NCBI RefSeq assembly: GCF_024206475.1
Contig: NZ_JAMBPR010000035.1
Span: 26,258 to 90,257 of the forward strand
DNA: 64,000 bases
Source of the DNA: Paraburkholderia sp. CNPSo 3274
Lineage (GTDB): Bacteria > Pseudomonadota > Gammaproteobacteria > Burkholderiales > Burkholderiaceae
Reading direction: 5' to 3'
The notes under the pieces were generated by a model. The model was not told the DNA's origin and made no database searches. It saw only the letters and a list, made by a program, of their open reading frames with translations. Shown one piece after another: positions 50,242 to 60,571 of this stretch. The translations under genes were made by a program, and so were the position numbers. Positions within the stretch are counted from its first letter, which is position 1. The number at the start of each line of letters is the position of its first letter.

Positions 50242-52685
50242 CACAGGTTCCTTTCGGTTTGCTCAGCGTCTGCGCGCGCAGGCTGACCTGTCGGTACGGA
50301 CTGGTCGGCAGCCGCCATGCTGTCCGTTCGAAGCGGGATGGAAAACGTAAAAGTGGCGCCCGGGTCCGCGTTGGATGAGGCCCACAGGCGGCCGCCGTGA
50401 CTTTCGATGATGCGGCGGCTCACAGCCAGGCTGATGCCCATGTCTTCCCGCGTGGTCGTAAAGAACGGATCGAAGAGCTTGGCCGAATTTTGCGGGTCGA
50501 TGCCAACGCCGGAATCGGTCACGGCGAGGCGCACGCAGTCGCCATCGTCGTGCTCGATACTCACCCGCATCTGCCGTGGGCGTTCATCGACGCCACTCAT
50601 CGCTTCCACGGCGTTGAGAAGCAGGCTCAGCACCACCTGCTGGAGCTGGATTCTGTCCCCGGTGACCGGCGGCAAGTCCTCGGCCGCCTTCACATGCAGC
50701 ACGATCCGCTTGTTGCGAATCTCGCACTGCAGCAGCTCGATCACCTCGTGTGTGGCTTCGACCAGATCGACCGCATCCGTCGTCACGGCTTGCTTGCTGA
50801 ACAGCGCGCGCAGGCGTGCCATCACCTCCGACGCCCGATGCCCGTCACGGATCGTGCGCCGTACCGTCTCGAGCGCGCCTTCGACATTGGGCGGCTGTGC
50901 ACTCAGCATTCGCAATCCGGTGCTGGCGTTGGTCACGATGCCAGCCAGCGGCTGGTTGATTTCGTGCGCGATCGAGGCCGTCAACGCGCCCTGGCTATTG
51001 ACCCGGCTCAGATGCGCCAATTCGGCGCGCAGCGCGAGGAGCGCACCCTCGGACTCACGGCGCTCCGTCATGTCCTGGGCGGCGCCGATGTAGTCGAGGC
51101 CGCCTTGCGAGTCGCGCGTGGGGTGCGCCTGTATGTGAATGTGCCTCACCGAGCCGTCGGGCAGCAGCAGGCGGTGTTCCAACTCCAGATCCTTGCCTGC
51201 TTGTGCCCGCTCGATCATTTCATCCAGTATGAGACGGTCGCCAGGGTGGAAGCGCGCTGCGATCATGTCTAACGTAATCGGCACGCCTGGTTCGATGCCG
51301 AAGATGCCATACAGCTGCTCCGACCACGTGATCGAGCCGGTCTGCGGGCACCAGCAAAAGCTTCCGCTCGAGCTGAGCTGCTCCACCTTGGCCATCAGCG
51401 CCGCGCTTTGCCGTAACCGCTCATCCACTTGCTGACGTGCCGCGATGCTGTGCGCCCGTTCGATGGCGATGCTCGCGATGTGCGTGAGCTGTGCGATCAG
51501 GTCGTGCTGGAGAGGCGTGGGATTGCCGGTATGGGACCGAAACAGGGTGAATGTTCCGAGCACTTCGTTGGTACGCGACAGAATCGGTGTCGCCCAGCAG
51601 GACCGCAGTCCGTGCGCGAGGCTGCGCTCGCGCCACGCCTTGGTCCAGCGTACGTCCGACGCGACATCGGGCACGATCACCGGCGCCTTGAGGGACACCG
51701 CCATGCCGAGTGGACCGGAATCATGGGAGGCGGCACGCGTACCGGGACGTGGGAGAAAGAGCTTCGGGAGGCCAGGAGACCCCAGGTGCCGGCACGCCGT
51801 ACTGCGGGCATCCTGAAAGGTGACTCTGCAAACGCAATCACTCGCGATCTCTTCGACGAGGCGGCACAGCGCATCGAGCACGGTTGGCAACGGCTGCCCC
51901 GTGGCGATCATTTCGAGGAGACGGTTCTCGCCCGCAAGCAGTGCCTCCGCACGCTTGCGGTCATCGATATCCGTCTGGAGGAAATACCAGAGTGCGATTC
52001 GCCTCTCGTTGTCACGCAACGGAAAACCCTGCACGCGAAACCATCGGTAGACGCCATCGGCACTGCGATGGCGCGACTCCGCGTCATAGGGCTCGCCGGT
52101 GCTGATCGACGCATGGAACCGGGCGACCACCGCGTCCCGATCGTCCGGGTGGGTCAGGCCATTGGTCTTCCACGCACGTAACTCATCGAGGGTCGCACCG
52201 GCGTATTCGAGCGTATGGCGGTTGGCGTGCAACACGTCGCCGTCGGGTGCAAAAAGGACGACCCGGGTGGGGAGGCTATCGACGATCAACTCGAAGCGCT
52301 GCTCTTGCACGCGCAGCGCCGCTTCGGTCTGCTTACGGTCCTCGATGTCCGAGTTGATCCCGCACCACTTTACGACTTCACCGGCAGCGTCGGTAATCGG
52401 ACTGGCTCGACATGCGAACCAGCGATACGTGCCATCGAAGCGGCGCATTCGCGCTTCCGCGTCGCCTTGCTCGCCGGAGGCGACGACGGTCCGCCATGCT
52501 TCGAGCAGCGCGGGCTGGTCGTCGGGGTGGAACGCCGTCTGCCAGCCTTCGCCCGACGCCTGATCAACGGAAAGCCCCGTATATTCGCACCAGCGCCGAT
52601 TGACGAACTCGATACGGCCGTCGGGAAAGGCAGTCCATACCAGCCCCGGGAGCGCATCCACAGTACGACTGAGTTCGGTGTCCAT
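50241..52685 (-). CDS. Multi-PAS/GAF sensor histidine kinase
   Basis: This is an 814-residue soluble kinase; no membrane segment is visible. Domains in order are PAS (WTAFPDGRIEFVNRRWCEYT near residues 15-34), PAS (VLFAPDGDVLHANRHTLEYA near 150), GAF (about 280-425), PAS (FCWCPQTGSITWSEQLYGIF near 450), then HisKA with the phospho-histidine in ASIAHEINQPLAGIVTNAST near 585 and an HATPase domain with NAVEAMSG, DSGVGIDPQ and FFTTTREDMGISLA. The N-terminal PAS domains have no obvious haem or flavin cysteine. ATG 52685 has GGACGGAG upstream. It is translationally coupled to the receiver-only protein. Confidence 0.9.
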   Translation of the reverse strand: MDTELSRTVDALPGLVWTAFPDGRIEFVNRRWCEYTGLSVDQASGEGWQTAFHPDDQPALLEAWRTVVASGEQGDAEARMRRFDGTYRWFACRASPITDAAGEVVKWCGINSDIEDRKQTEAALRVQEQRFELIVDSLPTRVVLFAPDGDVLHANRHTLEYAGATLDELRAWKTNGLTHPDDRDAVVARFHASISTGEPYDAESRHRSADGVYRWFRVQGFPLRDNERRIALWYFLQTDIDDRKRAEALLAGENRLLEMIATGQPLPTVLDALCRLVEEIASDCVCRVTFQDARSTACRHLGSPGLPKLFLPRPGTRAASHDSGPLGMAVSLKAPVIVPDVASDVRWTKAWRERSLAHGLRSCWATPILSRTNEVLGTFTLFRSHTGNPTPLQHDLIAQLTHIASIAIERAHSIAARQQVDERLRQSAALMAKVEQLSSSGSFCWCPQTGSITWSEQLYGIFGIEPGVPITLDMIAARFHPGDRLILDEMIERAQAGKDLELEHRLLLPDGSVRHIHIQAHPTRDSQGGLDYIGAAQDMTERRESEGALLALRAELAHLSRVNSQGALTASIAHEINQPLAGIVTNASTGLRMLSAQPPNVEGALETVRRTIRDGHRASEVMARLRALFSKQAVTTDAVDLVEATHEVIELLQCEIRNKRIVLHVKAAEDLPPVTGDRIQLQQVVLSLLLNAVEAMSGVDERPRQMRVSIEHDDGDCVRLAVTDSGVGIDPQNSAKLFDPFFTTTREDMGISLAVSRRIIESHGGRLWASSNADPGATFTFSIPLRTDSMAAADQSVPTGQPARADAEQTERNL

Positions 52686-52774
52686 CTCCGTCCCTTTACG
52701 GCGCGCCTGACGATACAACAATCGGCTTTTGAGAACGGGGAGTCAATATACCTTGGTGTCGGTTTTGGGCCGGC

Positions 52775-55700
52775 CTACGCAGAAACAGCGGGGTTGACTG
52801 GCAACGTGAATTGAAAGAGCGCGCCGCGGGGGACGTTGGCGCTAGCCCACAATCGGCCGCCATGCGCCTTGACGATCGAGTGGCATATCGAGAGCCCCAT
52901 ACCCATCCCGCTAGCCTTCGTCGTATAAAACGGCTCAAACAGGCGCTCGGTGTTCTCCGGGGCGATACCCGGGCCGCAATCGCGCACTGCCACAAGAACG
53001 GCACCCGGCTCGTTGATGGCGGTGCTGATCGTCAATTCTCGCGTCCCATCGTCAACCGTGCTCATGGCGTCGATGGCATTGATAATAAGGTTCAGCATCA
53101 CCTGCTGGACTTGCACCCGGTCGCCTTTGATGGGCGGTAAAGCTTCCGCAAGCTGCAGCCGCACGGAAACGCCGTTCCGGTTCGCCTCGCTGGACGCGAG
53201 CGCCAGGACCTCGCGAATTGCCTCGTTGATCTGCAGGATCTCGTTGGTCGTCGGGGCCTTGTTGACAAGGCCATGAATCCGCTTGATCACTTCGCCTGCG
53301 CGCCTCGTGTCACGTACGATACGATCGAACGCCTGGCGGGCCTCCCCGACGTTGGGCGGATCGAGCTCGAGGCAGCGCAGACCTGTTGACGCATTGACGG
53401 CCGTCGCAGCGATCGGCTGCTTCATTTCGTGGCTAATCGACGCCGCGAGCTGGCCAATGGCCGTGACACGGTTCGCATGCGCAAGCTCGAGCTGCAGTTG
53501 GCGCGCCTGCGCTTCCGCCCGTTTCAGCTCGCTCAGATCGAGCACAAACGCGATAGCTTCAGTCGCGTTCTCGCCCAGCATGGCCATGCCGATCAGTACC
53601 GGCACGCGGCTGCCATCTTTCCTGAAGTATTCCTTCTCGTAGGGCTGTAATGTCCCAGTCTCGTCCAGCTTCTCCCACACCATTCTGCTGCGCTCGACCC
53701 ACTCGGGCGGTGTGAGCCCCCCCCCAGCTGAGATTCCCAAGCTGCAGATCGTCACGGTCGTATCCCAGCATACGGAGAAACGCGTCGTTGGCTTCGAGGA
53801 TCCGACCCTCGACGTCCCCAATCAGGATCCCGACGATGTTGGCGTCGACGAGCCGCCGGATCTTCGCTTCACGTTCCGCGAGATCGCGGTACAGGCCCGC
53901 GTTTTCCAGTGCAATCGCCGCCTGCGAAGCGAGCAGCTTCAACATGGCGATGCGCTTCGGGGCAAAGACGCCGGACGCGAGGTTGTTCTCGAGGTAGAGG
54001 ACGCCGATCAGCCTGGCCTGCTTGAGTAACGGCAAGCAAAGGACGGAACGCGCGCATTTCTGGCGGATATAGGGATCGGCGGAAAACCGGGCTTCCGCAG
54101 AGGCGTCGTCGATGATGACGGGCTCGAGCGTGCTTGCGACATAGTGCAAGAGCGAGTCGGGCAACGCGGCCGAACTCGGCGGCTGTTGCGGCATTTGCAC
54201 GACGACCTGGCCGCCTTGCGTCGTGGCTTCGGCCTCGATGCGCAGGTGGGCGCCCTGTGGAAGGATCAACAGACCGCGTTCGGCGCCAGCGTGCTCGACC
54301 GCGGTCACCATCAAGGATTTGATCAGATTCTCAAGCACCATTTCACCTGAGATTGCCTGAGCCGTCTTCACGATTGTCGCAACATCCAGTTGCTCGGCGT
54401 ACTCCTCGATAGTCACGCGCGAGACAGACGCCGCTTCGGGTTTGCTAAAGGGGTAGCGCTGCTCCAGCTGTTCGATTTTGCCGTGTGCGCCCCATTGCGA
54501 ATAGCAGTCCCGCGCCTCGCGCAAATAGGCGTGCGCGGCGCGCTCGAGGCCAGCGGCGAGGCAGCACTGCCCAGCCAGTTCGTTAGCCAGTGCCTGATCC
54601 TGAACGAAGCCTCGCTCGCCTGCCAGGTGCGCGGCATCCTCATAAAGCCGCAAGGCCTGCATTGCATCTCCATTCAGACGGGCCAGTTCCGCGCACAGCA
54701 GCAAATGCTTGTGCGCAAACGTGACCGGGCCGCTTTGTGCCCATCTTTCGAACGCCTGAATGTTTGCGGCGATGTCAGCCTCGATCTCGGCTTGTCGCTG
54801 GCGCGACGAGGTGTTGTGAACTGCAGCGAGTGCAAGCGAATAGTAAAGGCAGTAGTTGGAGAACTGAAGATGGCAGCGTCCGGACCAAAGAATCGGCTTG
54901 GCGTGGGCGGCGCACGCGAGCGCCTTCTCGGGTTCGCCCAACAGATAGTGGCGCTGCACCCGCAAGATCCAGTAGAAGCAGCTGACCACGGCGATACCGC
55001 TTTCCGTGATTTGCGCTTCAATCGTCGCGTCTTCGATGACCATCTGGTCGCCAGCGCGCCCGCGAAGCTTCTGAATGAAATGCTGGATGCACGTGAGAAT
55101 ATCGTGCACGTGACGGAAGTTGATGCGATTGACGAACGCGATGGCCTTGATCGATTCGAGCCACGCCTCATCGAGGTGAACCCCGCGTGCCAGAAGATCC
55201 GTTAGCCGATGTTCGAGGCTGAAGCTGGCATAGATGACCTCGCCAGTCTCCTGCGCATACCGAATGGCTGTATCGACGCTTCCTAATGCGACTTCGATCG
55301 GTTGCGTCCAGAGAACCGCCATTTGCATGAAGAAATGAGCGGCCACGTGTTGAGCCGCGAAGCGGTGTTTCTCCGCCACTGCGACCGCCAGCCGGGCGAA
55401 CGCCTCGCCGTCCTGGTATCGGTGGAAGAACGGACCCAGAAGGATGGAAAGGAATGCATAGGCGATGACAGCCGAATCGGTTATGCCGTATTGCAGCGTC
55501 ACGGCGACCATTCGGCACGCAATTGTCTGGGCGAGGTTGATATCGGTGAAATAGGCTGCCTGCCCCAGCATGTGGAAGATGTTCATGACCTCGCGCATCT
55601 CCGGGTCTTTCATCATCGCGAGGTCAAGAAGGCTTTCGATCGGGCGCGCGCCGAGATGCGCCCAGACGGCTTCGTACTCTGCCGATACTTCGCTATCCGT

Positions 55701-58265
55701 CAGATGATCGGGCAAGTCGATGCCGAACATGCCCAGACATTCGCGTGCGGTCCTGACTGCGGACGCATTATCGCCGCTCACCAACTGCAGGACCATCCTG
55801 AGCCGGTAGGCTTCGGCGCGGTGGATCTTCGATCGCGCTCGAAGCAGTATTTCATCGATCCATTCGGTAGCCTCGCCGAGGTGGGAGAGAAGAAACTCGC
55901 AGTCAGCCCGCTCGAACCAGACGCTGAAGGTTAGCTCGTAACACTCGTCCCATCCTTGATGCGAAAGCAGCGACGCAGCGGTCGCCAGATAATTGCAGGC
56001 CGAACGGTAAGCGGTGGAGGCCTTCGCCTTTTTCGCGGCTTCGAGGTTGAGGGCGGCTGCACGATGTCGTTCGGGCTGCTCGACCATCAACTCGCATCCA
56101 AGATTCACCTGGTTCACGAGATCGAATATTCTGGCCGCAATGTCCGCGTCATCGAGCCGCGACAACAGCAGGCGGCCAATGCGCAAGTGGTGCTCGGCGC
56201 GCGAAGCGGCCGGGATCAGCGCATACGCGGCTTCTTGCACCCGGTCATGCACGAACTTGAAGCTGCGGTCCATGGAGATGATCGCGCCGGCGCGGACGGC
56301 GTCGGCGAAATCCGCATGGACCTTGGCTTCGGAGCCGCCCCAGACGCTCGCCAGGGTACCGAAGTCGGCCTGGCTGCCGAGGCAGGCAAGCAGCATCAGC
56401 GCGTCCTGTGCGGTGGGCGAAAGCCTTTGTAGCCTGCGGATCATCAGATCCACGACGTTTTCAGTGAAGCCTTTCGCGTCGATTTGTTCGAGACTCCATC
56501 GCCACGAGGCCGAATTCGACTCGAACTCGAGGAGACCTTCCTCAGCGAGATTCGTCAGAAACTGCCCCGCAAAGAATGGATTGCCGCCGGTTTTCCGGTG
56601 AACCAGCCTGGCCAGAGGCAAGGCTTGCTCGCGCGTGCATCTGAAAGCGTCGCAAAGCAGTTCGCTGAAATCATGCGGCGAGAGCGGGCCGAGTGCGATC
56701 TCGTGCACTGTCGTTCCCGCCTTGCGAATCGAACCGAGCGTACTTATCAAGGGATGCCCGGGCGCGACTTCGTTGTCGCGATACGCGCCGATCAATAGCA
56801 GGTGGTGCGTATGGGCATGCGTGATCAGATATTCGACCACGGTCAAGGTGGCCGGATCGAGCCACTGGAGGTCGTCGACGAAAATGACGAGCGGATGCTC
56901 CGCGCGCGCGAACACGCCAACGAACTTTTGAAAGACGGATTGAAACCGCAACTCAGTTTCGAGTGGCGAGAGTGCGGGAACCGGGGGCTGCGGTCCGATC
57001 AGGCTGGCGAGGTCGGGGATCAGATCGGTTAGCAATCTTCCGTGCTGGCCAACCGCTTCTTCGATCGCGTCGCGCCAGCGCGCAACGTCGGCATTCTGGC
57101 CGTTCAGGATTTGCCGGATCAAATCGGCGAACGCCTGAGCCAAGGTGGAATAGGGAACGTCCCTCAGGCGCAGGTCGAACTTTCCCGAGATGAAGATACC
57201 GCGGGGCAGCACGATAACCTTGTGCAATTCATTGACGACGGACGACTTGCCAATGCCCGAGTAGCCGGACACGAGGACCAGTTCCCGCGTGCCTTGCGTG
57301 GCGACGCGCTCGAAGGCATCCAGAAGCGTCGCGATTTCCATGCGGCGCCCATAGAGCTTCTCCGGAATCAGAAGCTGTCGCGTCGTGTCGTGCGTTCCGA
57401 GCGGGAAAGGAGCGATTTGATGAGCGTTTTGCCATTCCGCCAGGCACCTTCTGAGGTCCCACTCCAGGCCGCTCGCGGTTTGATAGCGATCTTCGGCGGG
57501 TTTCGACAACAGCTTCATGACGATGGCCGAGAGCGGGGCAGGGATGCCTTTGGCGCGCTCGTCCGGCGCAGCGGGCTGCCGTGCGATGTGGCAGTGCACC
57601 CATTCCAGCGGGTCCAGCGCAGTGAACGGAAGGGTCCCGGTCAACAGCTCGTACAACGTGACCCCGAGCGCGTAAAGATCGCTGCGCGAATCGATCGACC
57701 GGTTCATCCGGCCGGTCTGCTCAGGCGCCATGTACGCGAGGGTTCCGGCGATCAATTCGGGGTGTTCCGGGCTCTGGCGTTCGCGCGGAAGTCGCGACGC
57801 GATGCCGAAGCCGGTCAGCCTGACCTCGCCCGTTGCGTCGTTCACCAGGATATGCGCCGGCTTGATGTCCTTGTGGATGAGACCGCGGTGATGAGCCTTG
57901 CCCAAGGCAGCGACGATGTCGATGGCGAGTTGCAGGAAGCGTTCTAGCCGAAGCGGCGAACCGATCAGCCGGTCGAGCGGAGCGGCGCCCGAATCCTCGA
58001 GCACCAGTACGGTTTGAGTGCCCTCCCGCACGAATTCGAGCGGCCGCACTGCCCAATCGCCGGAAAGCTCGTCCTTCAGTTGGTACTCGTGCGCGAGGCG
58101 TTCGAGGCACGCGGGCGTGCGGCCGGCGGCCGAAGGCCGCAACTCCATGACCGAAGTCTGCGCGCCATCCAGGCTCAAGCGCCATGCGCGGGAAAAGACC
58201 CGGTCGCCATCCTCCCATAACACCTGGCTGCTATCTATCGAGTTGGACCGAGTCTCAGATGACAT
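52775..58265 (-). pseudogene. Giant Ser/Thr kinase-AAA-GAF-PAS-histidine kinase gene, frameshifted
   Basis: The gene would encode about 1829 residues if one base were removed from a run of nine C at 53717-53725 (plus strand). The upstream frame (from ATG 58265) reads a protein-kinase-like domain (HKDIKPAHILV at residues 131-141, TGFG at 151-154, MAPEQTGRMNR near 180), an AAA/STAND ATPase (GYSGIGKSS at 334-342, VIFVDD at 460-465), a long helical repeat region and a GAF domain. It enters a PAS domain and then runs out of frame. The rest of PAS (TPPEWVERSRMVWEKLDE), HisKA (ASISHEMKQPIAATAVNAST) and HATPase (NAIDAM, DCGPGIAPE) continue in another frame to 52775. Soluble hybrid kinases of this layout occur in many proteobacteria. 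It heads the signalling operon. Confidence 0.85.
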
Positions 58266-58534
58266 GCTCTGAAGGACGCTTATAGATTCAGATTCCGCTT
58301 CTGCGTGCAACGCAACGCCATGTCATAGTCCATTGCTCTTTTTTTTGAAGTTATGCCGCAGGACTGTCGATTCGAATGGTAGCAGATGCTTCAACGCACT
58401 TGCGCACGGGAAAACTCGCGGCGTTGCGCCGACCTGTTTCTTCAATGCCACGGCAGCGCGTGCTTTCATGCGTGCGATCGGATGCAGTTAAAACTTACAT
58501 AAATATGAGTCTATCGTCGCTGTTTCGCACTACG

Positions 58535-58557
58535 CGCTACACCATCGTGCAATTGAG
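58535..58557 (-). promoter_or_regulatory. Third copy of the TTGCAC-GATG-GTGTA box upstream of the giant kinase
   Basis: On the minus strand this 23-base segment differs at a single position (G for A near its end) from the boxes at 43152 and 47667. It lies about 270 bases upstream of the kinase start and just beyond the end of the DUF4239 gene, pointing toward the kinase. The second element found 71 bases downstream in modules A and B is not recognisable here, so only the upstream box is shared. The remainder of the 310-base gap is AT-richer than its surroundings and holds no gene that I can support. Confidence 0.6.
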
Positions 58558-58575
58558 TCACGCGCCACGCGATGG

Positions 58576-59367
58576 CTACTGCCCAAGTATGGAGAGCGCC
58601 TCATGCACCGGCGCAAGGGAGACAGCGACGATTCCGCCGAGCGGCGTGTTCATTTCCAGGATCAGAAAAATTGCGATGGAGGTGGATATCGCGCCCAGAA
58701 AGAACGTGGCGACGATGGTCGTGTTGGGTGACGTGAACAGCCCAAACGAGCCGAAGATGATGCACAGCCACAACACAAGCGTTAGCAGTAGCGGCGTCGG
58801 GGTTGAGCCTGCCGCCTGCAGCAGCGCAAGCTCTCGCATCGCCAGCACGTCGCCGGCGATCTGGATGGCGCGCGCCTGTAGCCGACGTTGCGTTTCGCTG
58901 TTCGGCGACAGTTCCGCCAGCCTGCGTTGAATAGTTTCCCCGCGTTTAAGCTCCTCGGGGCTGCGCATGCTTGCCAGCTGACCCGGATCGCCGGAACTGA
59001 TCTTCTGGATTCCTGTGGCGAGGCTCTGCTTCAGAAACACCCTGATCTCCTGCGTTTCTGGACCATATTGGGCCAGTGTGCGATCCAGCAGAATGATATC
59101 GGTGGCGTCGCGTACGACCGCGGCGTTCGCCGCATCGAATGAGTTTTTCGCCGACGAGATCAGCAGCCCAAGCACCAATGCGGCCATCGTGGCTATCAGT
59201 CCAATCGTCAGTTTAATGACGCTGACCGATTCGTCGCTGAGATGGTGCTCTGGCAGCATGGCGTGCAGATACAAGCCGAGCAGGGCGCTACCGAACACGC
59301 ATGCAAACACAATGACCGCAATGGCTAGATGGTGCACCGTTCGATTCTCCATTTTTGCATCGAGCAT
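58576..59367 (-). CDS. DUF4239 (bestrophin-like) membrane protein
   Basis: This 263-residue protein has two N-terminal hydrophobic segments (about residues 13-35 and 50-70) and two C-terminal ones (about 195-215 and 220-242), with a soluble helical middle that includes SSAKNSFDAANAAVVRDATD near 70. This pattern, including the C-terminal LWLCIIFGSFGLFTSPN, is that of DUF4239, called bestrophin-like; function unknown. It stands alone between the kinase operon and a divergent AhpD-like gene. An alternative ATG five codons downstream is possible. Confidence 0.8.
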   Translation of the reverse strand: MLDAKMENRTVHHLAIAVIVFACVFGSALLGLYLHAMLPEHHLSDESVSVIKLTIGLIATMAALVLGLLISSAKNSFDAANAAVVRDATDIILLDRTLAQYGPETQEIRVFLKQSLATGIQKISSGDPGQLASMRSPEELKRGETIQRRLAELSPNSETQRRLQARAIQIAGDVLAMRELALLQAAGSTPTPLLLTLVLWLCIIFGSFGLFTSPNTTIVATFFLGAISTSIAIFLILEMNTPLGGIVAVSLAPVHEALSILGQ

Positions 59368-59472
59368 TTTCTATTACACGCCATGTAATTGGCGAGGCTG
59401 CGGCGCATCTCTACTCTTTGCTTGTCGTGTCATCGCCCCTTGATGCACGCATCCCACTCCCAAGGCAATATC

Positions 59473-60021
59473 ATGGCTAAGTTCCCCGTATATACACTCG
59501 AATCGGCACCGGAGGCCTCGAAGCCGGCATTTAGAGGTCTTGCTAAAGCATTCGGCATGGTCCCCAACATTGCCGGCGCAATTGCCGGTTCGCCGAAACT
59601 GATCAACGGCCTGACCGGCGTGTTTCAGCAAGTCCACGGCGGCAGCTTCACGGAGGCCCAGGTCCAGACCCTGTTGCTCACGAATGCCGTCACCAATGGC
59701 AGCACCTGGGCCGTCGCCTTCCACACCTTCCTCGCACTCAAGGAAGGGCTCAGCGAAGCCGATGTGCATGCCATCCGCGCCCGTCGTCCGCCGCCCGACG
59801 AGAAGCTCGCGGCGCTCTCGCATCTCGCGCGCACGTTGATCGACAAGCGTGGCCGTCTCGACGATCAGGACGTCGCGTCCTTCACGGCCGCCGGTTTCGC
59901 CCCGGCTCTGGTACTCGATGTCATCCTGGTTGTTGCTGCGTCGACCATGACGAACTATACCGGTAGCGTCGCCAACCCGCTGCTCGAGGAGATGTTCCAG
60001 CAATACGCCTGGCAAGCCTAA
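59473..60021 (+). CDS. Carboxymuconolactone decarboxylase/AhpD-like protein lacking the redox cysteines
   Basis: This is a 182-residue all-helical protein of the AhpD-like superfamily. The place where AhpD proteins carry a CxxC motif followed by His reads NGSTWAVAFHT here (about residues 75-85): both cysteines are replaced (Ser and Ala) while the histidine is kept. A classical peroxidase-reducing role is therefore unlikely. Start ATG at 59473 with CCAAGG upstream; the frame opens earlier, but without support. It is followed directly by the remnant of a DJ-1/PfpI gene. Confidence 0.82.
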   Translation: MAKFPVYTLESAPEASKPAFRGLAKAFGMVPNIAGAIAGSPKLINGLTGVFQQVHGGSFTEAQVQTLLLTNAVTNGSTWAVAFHTFLALKEGLSEADVHAIRARRPPPDEKLAALSHLARTLIDKRGRLDDQDVASFTAAGFAPALVLDVILVVAASTMTNYTGSVANPLLEEMFQQYAWQA

Positions 60022-60022
60022 G

Positions 60023-60457
60023 CACCAGGCGGGCGCGCGCTACGTCTTTTCGGTCTGTACCGGCGCGCTGCTCTGCGGTGCGGCTGGCTTGCTGCATGGC
60101 AAGCATGCCACGACGCACTGGACAGCAATGGACGTCCTCCCACTATATGGCGCGATTCCCAGTGGCGAGCGTGTGGTGATCGACGGGCAACTGATCAGCG
60201 CGGGTGGCGTGACGTCGGGAATCGATGGCTCCCTGGTCGTGGTCTCACTGCTGCGGGGAGAGACGGTCGCCCAGGAGCTGCAACTGTATATGGCCTATGA
60301 CCCGCAGCCACCATTCCAGTCGGGCTCTCCTGAAACGGCGCCGGCGCACATCCTGGCGACGGTGACCGAACGTGCGCAAGCCATTACCGAAAAGCGGATG
60401 TCTACCGGACGCGTCTACCAGGACGGTGCGGGAAAGCACATGGTGTCCGGAATATGA
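60023..60457 (+). pseudogene. 5'-truncated DJ-1/PfpI (isonitrile hydratase-like) gene
   Basis: Starting immediately after the stop of the AhpD-like gene, the frame reads AGARYVFSVCTGALLCGAAG, then LLHGKHATTHWTAMDVLPLY and GGVTSGIDGSLVVVSLLRGE, ending in TGA at 60457. This is the second half of a DJ-1/PfpI-fold protein, beginning just before the nucleophile-elbow cysteine (VCTGA). The first hundred or so residues are missing and no start codon with a ribosome binding site precedes the elbow. A deletion fused the upstream gene end to the middle of this one. A shorter protein from a TTG at 60089 would lack the active site. Confidence 0.75.
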
Positions 60458-60571
60458 GGCAAGCGCGGAATAGTGTTCGCCCGCAAGGTGTTCTGCTGAT
60501 GCAAAGAAGATTCACCTAGCGAAGCAAATCCATCGAGAACCCTTGGTACATCTGCAACAGGAGACAAGACA

